A stretch of DNA of 64,000 nucleotides from an uncultured Lactobacillus sp. (GCA_946479925.1 CAMLHK010000004.1:1-64000), one strand, 5' to 3'. Positions 48,962-58,608 are shown, counted from the stretch's first letter. Notes: generated from the sequence alone by a model not told the origin. Program-made: numbers and translations.

Positions 48962-49519
48962 TTAATTTCCTCCCAAATTTCTTTCATAGCGTTCAGGACG
49001 ATTGTAGTTATCTTTTAACTTGTCATTTTCATAATGATGAGAAGTTTCCAGTTTAGGAAAACCTTGTTGACGTAATGCTTCAAGCAAAACTATTGCCACT
49101 GAATTAGCTAAATTGTAACAACGAATATTATTTGACATAGGTATGCGCAAATTACGTTCGTAATATTCTCGCATAAAAGTTTCAGGTAAGCCAGTAGTTT
49201 CCTTACCAAATATGAAGTAGTAATTTTTGGATGAATCAGTGTAATCTACTTCAGCATAATTTTTGGAAGAAAATTTAGAAATAAGATAAAGTTCATCCTG
49301 CGGTCCTAACTGCTTCAAAAAGGCATTAAGATCATCATGAAGTCGCACATCAACTTTATCCCAATAATCAAGCCCTGCTCGTTTCATTTTTTTATTATCA
49401 ATTTGAAAACCTAAGGGCTCAATTAAGTCAAGAACTGTATTAGTACCAGCACAAGTGCGAGCAATATTTCCCGTGTTTGCTGGCATTAATGGTTCGTATA
49501 ACACTACATGATTTGTCAA
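48962..49519 (-). CDS. trmL: tRNA (cytidine/uridine-34 2'-O)-methyltransferase TrmL
   Basis: 185 aa SPOUT-class methyltransferase with the knotted motifs NTGNIARTC, IFGKETTGLPE and PMSNNIRCYNLANSVAI. It methylates the wobble ribose of tRNA-Leu in E. coli. Its stop nearly abuts the DUF1149 start. Confidence 0.93.
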   Translation of the reverse strand: MTNHVVLYEPLMPANTGNIARTCAGTNTVLDLIEPLGFQIDNKKMKRAGLDYWDKVDVRLHDDLNAFLKQLGPQDELYLISKFSSKNYAEVDYTDSSKNYYFIFGKETTGLPETFMREYYERNLRIPMSNNIRCYNLANSVAIVLLEALRQQGFPKLETSHHYENDKLKDNYNRPERYERNLGGN

Positions 49520-49575
49520 TCTTTTTTCTCCTTCAACATCAAACTTCTAAATAAACTAGCCTTATTCTTATTTTT

Positions 49576-50775
49576 TCAATCAGCTTTTTCTTCATTTGGC
49601 GCAGCAATTTGAGTAGTTTCTTCGCCTTCATCTTCTCTAAAAACTTGAGAAACATTACGGTAATAATTATAAACACGTAAAATAATGATTTTTAAGATTG
49701 CATAAATAGGAATACCAAAAATGACACCCCAAAGTCCCCAAACCGCACTGGAACCAATTAACAATAAAATTGTAGTTACCGGATGCATTTCCATTTTATT
49801 ACCCATTACGAGGGGACTGATAATTCTTGATTCAATTGTCTGCTCTATTGCAAAGACAATCAAAACTTTAATGACCATTGGAACTGAAAGCATGATTGCA
49901 ATTACAATTGCAGGAATAAAGGAAACAAACGTACCAAAATATGGGATCAGGTTAAGTAAACCACTTAAAACAGCAAGTGCAATGCCATACGGTAAGCCCA
50001 CTATACTATAACCAATGGCAAACATAATTCCTACCCAAAAGGCAACTGTAATCTGTCCCCTGATATAAGAAGCTAAAGCGGTGTTAATATCATAGAGCAG
50101 TTCACCAAAACTCTTCTGCCAGCGCTTAGGTGCAAATTGGGTTAAATACGGCCGTAAATTATGGGCATCTTTTAACATAAAGAAGAGAATAAAAGGTGCC
50201 GTAAGTAAAGTCATAACAATAATAGTTACTACACTGATTGCTGAGGAAATATTGCTCAAAGCGGCATTTATGGCTTCGTGACCAGATTTGAAAAGCATAT
50301 CCTGTGCGCGATTAATAGCATCATTAATATTGCCTTTTACACTATGAAACTGCGGTTTGCTCAGTGCTTCTTGTACAGCATTACTTGCATCCTTCCAAAT
50401 ATGTGGCCAATGTGCAATTAATGAATTAATTTGACTTTGAACAATTGGCAATAGCGTATTAACAATCCACACCAGCAAAATTGCCACAAGAAGAAACAGT
50501 CCCAAGATCGTAACCAGTCTCGGCACTTTAAATTTCCGCTCTAAAATATCAACCAGCGGGTTCATGATATAAAATTGAATTAAAGCAAGCATTAGTGGTG
50601 GCAAGATTGCACTCACGAATACTTTAGCAGGGTTTAAGACAAATGAAATTTTGTTGAACAACCAGATTACAAGGAAGAACAACAAAATGTTTAGTAATGC
50701 AATACTAAACCGATTATTCAAAAACCATTTTTGAAAGATGGTTCTTTTTTTATGTTTTTTCTCAACTTCCATCAA
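49576..50775 (-). CDS. AI-2E family transporter (YdbI/PerM-like)
   Basis: 399 aa with about eight membrane segments and a central extracytoplasmic insertion (about residues 115-170). The motif GLLNLIPYFGTFVSFIPA is typical. Members export small molecules such as autoinducer-2 or sodium; substrate not predictable. Starts 10 bp after the PTS IIA gene, so both may be co-transcribed. Confidence 0.87.
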   Translation of the reverse strand: MMEVEKKHKKRTIFQKWFLNNRFSIALLNILLFFLVIWLFNKISFVLNPAKVFVSAILPPLMLALIQFYIMNPLVDILERKFKVPRLVTILGLFLLVAILLVWIVNTLLPIVQSQINSLIAHWPHIWKDASNAVQEALSKPQFHSVKGNINDAINRAQDMLFKSGHEAINAALSNISSAISVVTIIVMTLLTAPFILFFMLKDAHNLRPYLTQFAPKRWQKSFGELLYDINTALASYIRGQITVAFWVGIMFAIGYSIVGLPYGIALAVLSGLLNLIPYFGTFVSFIPAIVIAIMLSVPMVIKVLIVFAIEQTIESRIISPLVMGNKMEMHPVTTILLLIGSSAVWGLWGVIFGIPIYAILKIIILRVYNYYRNVSQVFREDEGEETTQIAAPNEEKAD

Positions 50776-50785
50776 ATCATCCTAA

Positions 50786-51166
50786 TCAAATATGTTCATA
50801 AATTATATCATCGCCAACGTTAAATTCAGGCAGAGTTTGCTTGTCACCTAATGTAAGATAAACAGCATTTGCCAAGGGATTTTTAGACTTTTTTTGATTA
50901 AAGAAAAGTGTAGCGTGTCCCAATGCCTTCATGTCACTGACAACCATGGCGCCAACATAATCAGCTACATATGTTTGACCATCAATTGTAATTGTATCGC
51001 CTTTTTTCAAAATAAAACCAGTCAGTGGCGACTCAGAGTCAAACTTTTGGATAATTGAAACATCCACCAGTTCAGCTGTAACATTTTCACCAAATAAAAT
51101 CACCATATTGCTCTTAGGCTCTATAGCTTGTTTACCAATTTTTGTAATAGTTGCTGTCCACTTCAT
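50786..51166 (-). CDS. PTS glucitol/sorbitol-type IIA domain protein (orphan)
   Basis: 126 aa single-domain protein. The pattern VGAMVVSDMKALGHATLFF, with a His in LGHATL, resembles the GutA/SrlB IIA family, where that His is phosphorylated by HPr. No IIB, IIC or dehydrogenase gene is nearby. Probably an orphan regulatory or accessory IIA. Similarity judged by eye. Confidence 0.7.
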   Translation of the reverse strand: MKWTATITKIGKQAIEPKSNMVILFGENVTAELVDVSIIQKFDSESPLTGFILKKGDTITIDGQTYVADYVGAMVVSDMKALGHATLFFNQKKSKNPLANAVYLTLGDKQTLPEFNVGDDIIYEHI

Positions 51167-51202
51167 AATTTGTTCTCCTTAAGCTTTAATTTTAGCATAA
51201 CA

Positions 51203-51233
51203 AAAACCGCTTAACTAATATATAAGCGGTTTT
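51203..51233 (-). terminator. Terminator between PTS IIA and P-type ATPase genes
   Basis: AAAACCGCTTA and TAAGCGGTTTT stem followed by T residues on both strands. Confidence 0.85.
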
Positions 51234-51246
51234 ATTTGTTAGTTCT

Positions 51247-54003
51247 TTATTTCTGATGATAAAGGAGCCATTTTTTAATTTCATCAATTATGACTAATGG
51301 AATAGGCAGGCAGAACAGGAATAACCAGTCAACTGGCAATAATCTCGTCGTATTGAATAATTGTTGCAATCCTGGAGTTACAGTTAAAGCTAAAAATAGC
51401 AGTATTTCAAAGATAATGCCATACCAGATATTGCGGTTACTAAAGATACCTTTCTTGAATAAAGAAACTTTGTTTGTTCTACAATTCAAGACATTTGCAA
51501 TCTGAGTAAAAATAATTGCTCCCAAGACCATTGTGGTTGCACGCATGTATACCGAGCCGTTAGCAGCTAAAGGTACATGAGGCCAACCATTTTGGAAATT
51601 AACGAAGAAGTACGCTGCAATCGAAATGGCACTGGAAATGAGACCATACCATAAAAATGCTTTGATAATTACACTTCTATTAAGCAAGTGCTCATTGCGT
51701 TTACGTGGTGCCTGTTTCATAACATCCGGATCAACTGCTTCTCCACCAAGTCCTAATGCTGGCAACATATCCGTTCCCAAATCGACTGTCAAAATCTGCA
51801 TAACCGTCATTGGCAAAGGAATCATCCCTCCTGAAAACAGGAATAAAATTGAAGGAAAGGCTTCCGGCACATTTGAAGTTAGGATATAAGTCAAAAACTT
51901 ACGAATATTGCTATATACTGCCCGTCCTTCTTCAATTGCAGCTACAATTGAAGCAAAATTATCATCAGTCAATATAATATTTGCAGCATCCTTTGCCACG
52001 TCTGTGCCAGTGAGACCCATTGCGATACCGATATCAGCTTGCTTCAGTGCAGGGGCATCATTAACTCCATCACCAGTAGAGGCAACAATTTCACCGTTTT
52101 CCTGCAAGGTCTTAACAACCTTATATTTTTGTTCAGGAGCTACCCGGGCGAAAATCACTTCTCCTTTTAGCGCTTCTCGCAAATCTGCATCACTCATATC
52201 CTCGAGCTCATCACCAGATATGACCCGCGCCTTGTCTGAGGTCAAACCAATTTGGACAGCCACTGACTTAGCCGTTAGCTTAGAGTCACCGGTAACCATA
52301 ATAATCTTAATCTTGGCTTGATGACACCGTTTAACAGCATTATAAATTTCAGGACGAGGAGGATCGCTCATCGTAGTCAAGCCGACGAATATCAAGTGCT
52401 GTTCAGCCGTTTCGATCGTTAGCTTAGTAACGTCAGTATTTTCTTTTTCAACAATGCGGTAAGCCATTGCCATACTGCGGAAACCCTTGGCAGCATATTC
52501 AGCATTGTATTTTTCAGCACGCTTTTTATCATCTTCAGTCATAGAGCGAACCTTACCGTCAACTTGAATCTGATCACATTGCTTAATTACGTCACTGAAA
52601 GACCCCTTAGTAAAAATAATATACTGACTGTCATTCCAGCGATGAATAGTTGACATGCGTTTACGATTAGAGTCAAAAGGCAATTCACGTAAACGGGGAT
52701 ATTTAACCAGAACTTTCTGACGATCAAAGCCTGCTTTTTCAGCCATAATAATTAAGCAAGCTTCAGTTGGGGTTCCCAAAATTTTGGGTTTACCCCCTTT
52801 GACTTTGCTGGGTTGAACCGCAGTATCATTATCTAAAGAAGCTATCTGCACCAGCTTATGCAAGTCAGGATTTTCTTCGTACCATAACTGCTTATTATTC
52901 AGTTCAATTTGACCATTATTAACATAGCCATTACCCGTAACCGTATATTCATTTTGCGGCGTCCAAATGTAATGAATAGTCATCTGATTCTGAGTTAAAG
53001 TACCAGTTTTATCTGAACAAATAACTGTGGTTTCGCCTAAAGTTTCTACCGAATTCAATTCTTTAACTAAGGCATGCTTTTTAGCCATGCGCTTAACTCC
53101 TTGAGCTAAGCTTAAAGTAACAGTTGGAAGCAATCCTTCAGGAATAAAGGCAACAATCATACCTAACGCAAAGATAAAGGCCTTGGCAAAAGGATATTTG
53201 ACGAAAAAGATTGCCGCAATTAAGAACAAAACACCAATTGAAACTGCAATTATTGATAATTGTTTCGTCAGCCGATCTAATTCTTGAGTCAATGGGCTAT
53301 CAACCTTATTTTGCTTTTGTGTCAGCTGCGCAATTTTACCAAATTCAGTATTCATCCCTGTGGCAAAAGCGATAGCACGAGCAGTACCAGATCCAACTGT
53401 TGTTCCAGAATAAACCAAGTCTGCTTCCGCATAACTGCCTTCGCCTGGAGCGTATTCTGTAGTTTTTGATTCTGGCACAGATTCACCATTTAACGCACTT
53501 TGATCAACCTGCATAGAACTGGCAGTAATCAGCCTGGCATCAGCTGGAATGGCATTGCCGGCCTGAAGAATAAAAACATCTCCCGGAACCAGTTCTTTGG
53601 CATCAATCTGTGTTTTTTTACCATCACGGATTGCTTGAACATAAGTAGGCAACATATTATTCAAAGCATCTGTCGCTCTTTTGGCAGCTCTTTCCTGCCA
53701 AAAACTGAACAATCCGTTGATGATATTGACCAGCCAAATAGCAATTCCTAATTCAAGCGTCCCACTAAACATGGCTACGGCACCTGAAATCCATAATAAA
53801 ATTGCCATCATACTAATAAAATTCTTAAAGAAAGTTTTCCACTCGGATTCTTCTTCAGACTTTTTAATTTCGTTACGACCATATTTTGCCAATCTTGCGG
53901 TTGCTTCTGCAGAAGTTAAACCTGCCGAAGATGAGTGAAGATTAGTATAAACTTCAGAAATATCATTCTTAGCGTAAAGCTCTCGAATTTTATTTTCTTC
54001 CAT
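51247..54003 (-). CDS. P2-type cation-transporting ATPase (Na/K-like or Ca-like)
   Basis: About 918 aa. Ten membrane segments, TGES-type loop (NGESVPES), phosphorylation site CSDKTGTLTQNQMT, KGSF nucleotide site, TGDGVNDAPALKQADIGIAMG hinge. TM4 has IPEGLLPTVT and TM5-6 has TSNVPEAFP and DLGTDMLPALGLGGE, closer to P2C (Na,K/H,K) pumps than SERCA; ion unproven. ATG at 54003 preferred for spacing from AGAGGT; an ATG at 54012 is also in frame. Confidence 0.9.
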   Translation of the reverse strand: MEENKIRELYAKNDISEVYTNLHSSSAGLTSAEATARLAKYGRNEIKKSEEESEWKTFFKNFISMMAILLWISGAVAMFSGTLELGIAIWLVNIINGLFSFWQERAAKRATDALNNMLPTYVQAIRDGKKTQIDAKELVPGDVFILQAGNAIPADARLITASSMQVDQSALNGESVPESKTTEYAPGEGSYAEADLVYSGTTVGSGTARAIAFATGMNTEFGKIAQLTQKQNKVDSPLTQELDRLTKQLSIIAVSIGVLFLIAAIFFVKYPFAKAFIFALGMIVAFIPEGLLPTVTLSLAQGVKRMAKKHALVKELNSVETLGETTVICSDKTGTLTQNQMTIHYIWTPQNEYTVTGNGYVNNGQIELNNKQLWYEENPDLHKLVQIASLDNDTAVQPSKVKGGKPKILGTPTEACLIIMAEKAGFDRQKVLVKYPRLRELPFDSNRKRMSTIHRWNDSQYIIFTKGSFSDVIKQCDQIQVDGKVRSMTEDDKKRAEKYNAEYAAKGFRSMAMAYRIVEKENTDVTKLTIETAEQHLIFVGLTTMSDPPRPEIYNAVKRCHQAKIKIIMVTGDSKLTAKSVAVQIGLTSDKARVISGDELEDMSDADLREALKGEVIFARVAPEQKYKVVKTLQENGEIVASTGDGVNDAPALKQADIGIAMGLTGTDVAKDAANIILTDDNFASIVAAIEEGRAVYSNIRKFLTYILTSNVPEAFPSILFLFSGGMIPLPMTVMQILTVDLGTDMLPALGLGGEAVDPDVMKQAPRKRNEHLLNRSVIIKAFLWYGLISSAISIAAYFFVNFQNGWPHVPLAANGSVYMRATTMVLGAIIFTQIANVLNCRTNKVSLFKKGIFSNRNIWYGIIFEILLFLALTVTPGLQQLFNTTRLLPVDWLFLFCLPIPLVIIDEIKKWLLYHQK

Positions 54004-54116
54004 TTCTAACATACCTCTTGTTTAAATTTTTTGTTTTTATACTAATAAAACCGACACCATACTTTACCACTTTTTAAAATGATAAAGTCACTCAATATTT
54101 TTACAATTGCGTGTCA

Positions 54117-54125
54117 TGCTATACT
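54117..54125 (+). promoter_or_regulatory. Extended -10 promoter of the lactonase gene
   Basis: TGCTATACT: -10 with TGn extension, and T-rich -35 region upstream; 44 bp before the start codon. Confidence 0.55.
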
Positions 54126-54168
54126 AATTATTGAGACAATTATAAATGAATTTGGAGGCTTTTCAAGC

Positions 54169-55203
54169 ATGAAATTATTAATTGGCGGATACACCAAAAA
54201 AAAGTCAACGGGAATTTATGAGCTGCCGCTTACTCCGGCTGCTAATGGCGTAGAAATGCAAATGGGACCAGCAAAAGAAGTAATCCAAGTTGGTGGACCT
54301 ACGTATTTTGTTCAAGATGGCAACATCATTTTTACAATTAATAATGCTGGTGCAAAAGGTGGAATCAGTTCTTTCGCATTAGTTAAGGGCAAATATTCAG
54401 AAAGGGACTCTTATTTAACCCCAGGTTCTTCGCCAGCCTATATTGGAATTAATCGCGAAAAAAAACTATTATACACTGCAAATTATCATACAGCTGTACT
54501 CAGTGTATTTTCGTATGATGATGAGGGTAAACTGACCTTTTTAGATTCCGTAACTCACACGGCAGATACTCTTGGTCCCTGTCCAGAACAAGCTGATGGC
54601 CCTCATCCCCACTTTTTCGATCAAACACCACAAGGCAATTTAGTAAGTTGTGATCTAGGTAACGACTGTGTTGATTTTTACAGCTTCAAAAATAATAAGC
54701 TGAAGCACCTGGCTAAATATCAAAACGAGCCAGGTTTTGGCACACGCCATATTGTATTTAGTCCTGATGGTAATTATTTTTATGTTGTCGGTGAGCTTTC
54801 AAGTAAAGTTAACTTAGTTAAGTTCGATGAAACCCACTGGAATTTTAAAAATATTGCTACTTATTCAACCATTCCTGATGATTTTTCTGACCACAACGGC
54901 GCAGCTGCCATAAAAATTAGCCATGATGGTAAATTCATTTACACTTCCAACCGCGGTCATGATACTATCACTGTTTTTGCAGTTAATGATGATCATACCC
55001 TGCAATTACGTCAGAGAATTTCAACTTTTGGTGAATTTCCTCGTGATTTTAACTGGGACAAAGATGAAAAATATGTGGTAGCAACCAACCAAAATTCAGA
55101 TAATGCCACTTTATATACACGAGATGCTGAAAATGGTTGTTTGACACCAGTTCAAAAAAATATTTTTGTTCCCGAAGGTACTCGCGTACTTTTTAGTGAA
55201 TAA
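54169..55203 (+). CDS. Lactonase family protein (6-phosphogluconolactonase-like, seven-bladed propeller)
   Basis: 344 aa starting MKLLIGGYTKKKSTGIY at the ATG after TTTGGAGG; the frame is open 30 codons further without a binding site. Repeated blade motifs YTANYHTAVLSVF, DGPHPHFFDQT, FSPDGNYFYVV and YTSNRGHDTITVF match the YbhE/Pgl family. Hydrolyses 6-phosphogluconolactone in the pentose phosphate pathway in E. coli; a similar role is likely. Confidence 0.88.
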   Translation: MKLLIGGYTKKKSTGIYELPLTPAANGVEMQMGPAKEVIQVGGPTYFVQDGNIIFTINNAGAKGGISSFALVKGKYSERDSYLTPGSSPAYIGINREKKLLYTANYHTAVLSVFSYDDEGKLTFLDSVTHTADTLGPCPEQADGPHPHFFDQTPQGNLVSCDLGNDCVDFYSFKNNKLKHLAKYQNEPGFGTRHIVFSPDGNYFYVVGELSSKVNLVKFDETHWNFKNIATYSTIPDDFSDHNGAAAIKISHDGKFIYTSNRGHDTITVFAVNDDHTLQLRQRISTFGEFPRDFNWDKDEKYVVATNQNSDNATLYTRDAENGCLTPVQKNIFVPEGTRVLFSE

Positions 55204-55218
55204 ATTTTGTAAAACAAA

Positions 55219-55252
55219 TAAAAGAGTTGTCTAACGCAAGACAACTCTTTTA
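55219..55252. terminator. Bidirectional terminator between lactonase and rluD-like genes
   Basis: AAAGAGTTGTCT and AGACAACTCTTT form a 12-bp stem, A- and T-rich on both sides. Confidence 0.9.
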
Positions 55253-55268
55253 TTTCTCTACAGATATC

Positions 55269-56153
55269 TTAAAGGCTATGCCATAATTTTTGCATATCCG
55301 GTGCATCAGGTATTTCAATACTAGTATGCTGGTCTTTAGTAAATGGATCGGGAAAACCCAAATAAAAGCAATTGAGTGCCTGGCGCTTAAACTCGTCATT
55401 AATGCCATATAGAGGATCGCCAAATAAAGGATGACCCAAATATTGCATATGTATGCGAATCTGGTGAGTTCGACCGGTATATAGGCGCAGTTCTACTAAA
55501 CTAGCCCCGCTTTTTTGAGCAATCACTTTATAAGCAGTTTTAGCATTCTTGCCAGTGGAATCAATGCTGCGCACAATTGAGGTTCCTTTGCGACCAATAG
55601 GCTGATCTATCACTCCTGTCAATTCTTCCGGCGCAAAATTGCCATGAACTATTGCATGATATTTTTTAATAAATTGAATTTTATCGATCTGACTAAAACG
55701 AGCATGAGCAATAGCATTTTTCCCAACCAGAACCAGACCAGAAGTATCGCGATCGAGTCGCGTCACTATGTGCGGTTTAACGTCAACCTCTTCTTTACTG
55801 TTAAAATAACCTAAAACTTGGTTAACTAAAGCATTGTCATCATAACGAGATGGAATTGACAAAATGCCAGCTGGTTTATTTACTACCAAATAATTTGCAG
55901 TTTCCAGTGCGACCGCTAGCGGCTTCTTTGAGGGGACTAGCCAGGGATTGACCCTCTCTTTTCCCGGAATAAAAATCACTTCATCACCTTGATGTAACAT
56001 GTAGTTGGTAAAGCGCCTTTTATGATTTACTAAAAGCATCCCACCGGAATTTTTAGCATTATTCACTGCTCTTTTTGAAAAACCGTTTTTCAGTAAAAAA
56101 GCTCCTAATTTCTTGGGAACTTTGTCTTGTACAATAACTTTAAATGGTGTCAT
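55269..56153 (-). CDS. RluA-family RNA pseudouridine synthase
   Basis: 294 aa from the ATG at 56153, behind TTGGAGAT. The frame runs on to 56288 inside nadK but that extension is not supported. N-terminal S4-like region (LGAFLLKNGFSKRAVNNAK), catalytic Asp motif RLDRDTSGLVL, and LYTGRTHQIRIHMQYLGHPLFGDPLYG. It overlaps the end of nadK by 14 nt, as Bacillus yjbO follows its NAD kinase. Confidence 0.93.
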   Translation of the reverse strand: MTPFKVIVQDKVPKKLGAFLLKNGFSKRAVNNAKNSGGMLLVNHKRRFTNYMLHQGDEVIFIPGKERVNPWLVPSKKPLAVALETANYLVVNKPAGILSIPSRYDDNALVNQVLGYFNSKEEVDVKPHIVTRLDRDTSGLVLVGKNAIAHARFSQIDKIQFIKKYHAIVHGNFAPEELTGVIDQPIGRKGTSIVRSIDSTGKNAKTAYKVIAQKSGASLVELRLYTGRTHQIRIHMQYLGHPLFGDPLYGINDEFKRQALNCFYLGFPDPFTKDQHTSIEIPDAPDMQKLWHSL

Positions 56154-56946
56154 CTTTATCTCCAATAAAGGCGCTCTGAACACGGGACCAAAAATGAGTA
56201 TGCCCAAAACGATCAAAATGAATTTCCTTACTAGAAATACGATATTCAATTTGTTTAGCGTTGCGTACATTAATGCGACGGCCATCAACAGTCATAACGC
56301 AGTGGTCAGCATCAGGTATGACAGTAATCCACTGCTCTGGTGCCAACACTATTGGCGAAGATAATGATCTGAAAATTCGGTTATTAATTGAAGCTATTTC
56401 TGCCATTTGCAAGGCTTTAAGTCTTGGGTGAATCACAGCACCACCAAGTGACTTATTATAACCAGTTGAACCGGTAGGAGTTGATATACATAAGCCATCT
56501 CCCCGGAAATTTTCAAATAATTGATCATCAATATAGACTTTTGCTTCTAATGTATGCGACACCCGTTTGACTGCAGATTCATTTAAGGCCAAAAAATGTT
56601 TCTTTTCATTCGCTTCGGTTAAAAGTTCTACTTCCAAAAGCGGATAACTGGCAGATTCCGGCTCCCTTAAAAGTAAAGCATCTACCATTTTATCAACTTC
56701 TGGACCACGCCAATCAGTGTAAAAACCTAAATGCCCAGTGTGGATACCAATAAAGCGAATAGAACTGATCTGGTTTTCATAACGGTGAAAAGCATTGATT
56801 AAAGTACCATCGCCTCCGACAGTAATGACAACATCGGGGTATTTAGCATCAAAAACAATGCCTGCTTTAGCTTCCAACAGTTTTCGCAAGTGCGCCACAA
56901 CTTTTAGCGTTTCGGGATTAGTGTTATGGGCAATTGTAATTCTCAT
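56140..56946 (-). CDS. nadK: NAD kinase
   Basis: 268 aa. GGDGTLINAFHRY near residue 45 and STPTGSTGYNKSLGGAVIHP are the family signatures. Makes NADP from NAD using ATP or polyphosphate. Its ATG overlaps the relQ stop as TAATG; the order relQ-nadK-rluD equals Bacillus yjbM-yjbN-yjbO. Confidence 0.95.
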   Translation of the reverse strand: MRITIAHNTNPETLKVVAHLRKLLEAKAGIVFDAKYPDVVITVGGDGTLINAFHRYENQISSIRFIGIHTGHLGFYTDWRGPEVDKMVDALLLREPESASYPLLEVELLTEANEKKHFLALNESAVKRVSHTLEAKVYIDDQLFENFRGDGLCISTPTGSTGYNKSLGGAVIHPRLKALQMAEIASINNRIFRSLSSPIVLAPEQWITVIPDADHCVMTVDGRRINVRNAKQIEYRISSKEIHFDRFGHTHFWSRVQSAFIGDKDDTI

Positions 56947-57575
56947 TATTTTTCCTTACCCTTGTTTTTGGTAAAAACCTTTTGAGCTTCCTGGACTTCA
57001 TCTTTTATTAAAGACATTTCTTCATCAAGTTTATATGCTGTTTCTGCAGTGGATTTTAGTCTTTGGGAAATATCTTTTGGATAAGAACCTTGATATTTAT
57101 AATTAAGAGTGTGTTCAACAGTAGCCCAAAAGTTCATAGCTAAAGTTCTGATTTGAATTTCAGCCAGCAACTTTTTGGGACCATTTGGCAAATAAACGGT
57201 GTAAGAAATAACCATATGATAGGAGCGATAGCCTGAAGGTTTGGCGTTTTTAACATAATCACGTTCTTCAATGACTTCCATATCATCACGTGTATGTATT
57301 AAGTCTACCACCTTATAAATATCATCGACAAATTGACATACTATCCTAATACCTGCAATGTCCTGCATATCGGTTTCAATTACATCAAAACTGATTACAC
57401 GCCTTTGCATTTTTTCTTTAATTGAGTCGACAGTTTTAACCCTGCCAACTACAAATTCTATCGGGGAATGTTCCCCTTTCGTTAAAAAACTTTGTCTTAA
57501 AGAACGAAATTTCACTTTCAATTCTCGGACGGCCTCTTCATAAGGCCATAAAAAATTATCCCAATCATTATTCAT
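56946..57575 (-). CDS. relQ: Small alarmone synthetase RelQ (YjbM)
   Basis: 209 aa with a single (p)ppGpp synthetase domain and no hydrolase, TGS or ACT domain. Motifs SPIEFVVGRVKTVDSIKEKM, DIAGIRIVCQF, DYVKNAKPSGYRSYH and AEIQIRTLAMNFWATVEHTLNYK. Makes ppGpp or pGpp under wall or alkaline stress. First gene of relQ-nadK-rluD. Confidence 0.95.
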   Translation of the reverse strand: MNNDWDNFLWPYEEAVRELKVKFRSLRQSFLTKGEHSPIEFVVGRVKTVDSIKEKMQRRVISFDVIETDMQDIAGIRIVCQFVDDIYKVVDLIHTRDDMEVIEERDYVKNAKPSGYRSYHMVISYTVYLPNGPKKLLAEIQIRTLAMNFWATVEHTLNYKYQGSYPKDISQRLKSTAETAYKLDEEMSLIKDEVQEAQKVFTKNKGKEK

Positions 57576-57913
57576 AGAAATAACCCTTTCTCAAACAGCA
57601 TATCCATTTTAACATAAATTATATGATAGCAATTTCATATGGCTAATAGCTTTAATAAAAGAAGCCGTTTTTTTCTATACAGCATATATAATCCCTTATT
57701 TGATACAGTTTTTTCTTGCATATTAAAGCTTTTAAGATTATGATAAATTTATTAATTTCAGTATAGCCTATACTTTGATAGTTTTGTTTTCTATTTTATA
57801 TTTAAGCAGAAACAGCAATTTTGACAATATGTCAATTAAAAAACTATACTTTCTTAATTAGTAGCATGGAATAAAAAGTAAATTCTATTACTGAAATTGG
57901 ATGGGGAATTATT
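57576..57913. other. Divergent regulatory region between relQ and the CYTH gene
   Basis: 338 bp without a gene. It holds a minus-strand -10 TATAAT for relQ near 57619, two perfect inverted repeats (AGTATAG-C-CTATACT at 57760-57774 and TTGACA-ATA-TGTCAA at 57821-57835) and the CYTH promoter. Confidence 0.6.
57821..57850 (+). promoter_or_regulatory. SigA promoter of the CYTH gene
   Basis: Perfect -35 TTGACA (57821-57826), 18 bp, -10 TATACT (57845-57850). The -35 is one arm of a TTGACA-ATA-TGTCAA palindrome. Confidence 0.75.
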
Positions 57914-58537
57914 ATGTCGAAGAATAATGAAATTGAAGCAAAAATTATCCTGCCAAAGATAATCTATCACAAACTTTGCCAGGATTTTGCTGCAAAAAGC
58001 TGTTTTAAACAGGAAAATTATTATTTTGATACCAAAGATGGTTTGCTAAAGCAAAATCATATCAGTTGTCGCATTCGTCTTTTTGCTGATCATGCAGAAC
58101 AAACACTTAAAGTTCCCAATGATGATCCCGTGCAGCACCAGTTTCATGAAGCAATAGAAATTAATGACGAACTAAAACTAGCTGAAGCTAAAGCAATGGT
58201 TAAAAATGGCAGCAAAAATTTGCCAATTTCTTTTAAATATAGCGTAGGAGACTATCTGAACAAGCACTTTTCAGACCACCTAATACTAAACTTGCAAACT
58301 TTTAGTAAAACTAAGCGCATTTTAGCAAATGGACCTGAAAATTGTGAATTAACATTTGATGATAGTACCTTTCCTGACAATTATGAGGACTTTGAAATTG
58401 AGATTGAAAATCCTAATCCCCAATTAATTGCACAAGTTCTGTTAGACTTAAAAAAGAAATATCACTTTACACAGAATTCTGCTAATACTAATCAAGCAAA
58501 AATTGCACGCGCTTACAAGCATCGTGCTAAAATGTAG
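57914..58537 (+). CDS. yjbK: CYTH domain protein (triphosphate tunnel metalloenzyme, YjbK-like)
   Basis: 207 aa. Starts with the ExExK metal motif EIEAK (residues 6-10) and keeps the CYTH strand pattern RIRLF, EQTLKV, HEAIEIN and FEIEIENP. Members hydrolyse triphosphate compounds such as PPPi or inorganic polyphosphate. Neighbour to relQ as in Bacillus yjbK-yjbM. Followed 71 bp on by the YjbH-like gene. Confidence 0.88.
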   Translation: MSKNNEIEAKIILPKIIYHKLCQDFAAKSCFKQENYYFDTKDGLLKQNHISCRIRLFADHAEQTLKVPNDDPVQHQFHEAIEINDELKLAEAKAMVKNGSKNLPISFKYSVGDYLNKHFSDHLILNLQTFSKTKRILANGPENCELTFDDSTFPDNYEDFEIEIENPNPQLIAQVLLDLKKKYHFTQNSANTNQAKIARAYKHRAKM

Positions 58538-58608
58538 TTTAACGAGTAAATTTCTAAAAAGGATAGATAATTAGATTTTTAAATAATCAGTATTGGAGGA
58601 GCCTGATC

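Noticed and set aside
56154..56288. 45-residue N-terminal extension of the pseudouridine synthase
   Set aside because: It is an out-of-frame read of nadK; ATG 56153 has GGAGAT spacing and family-like start.
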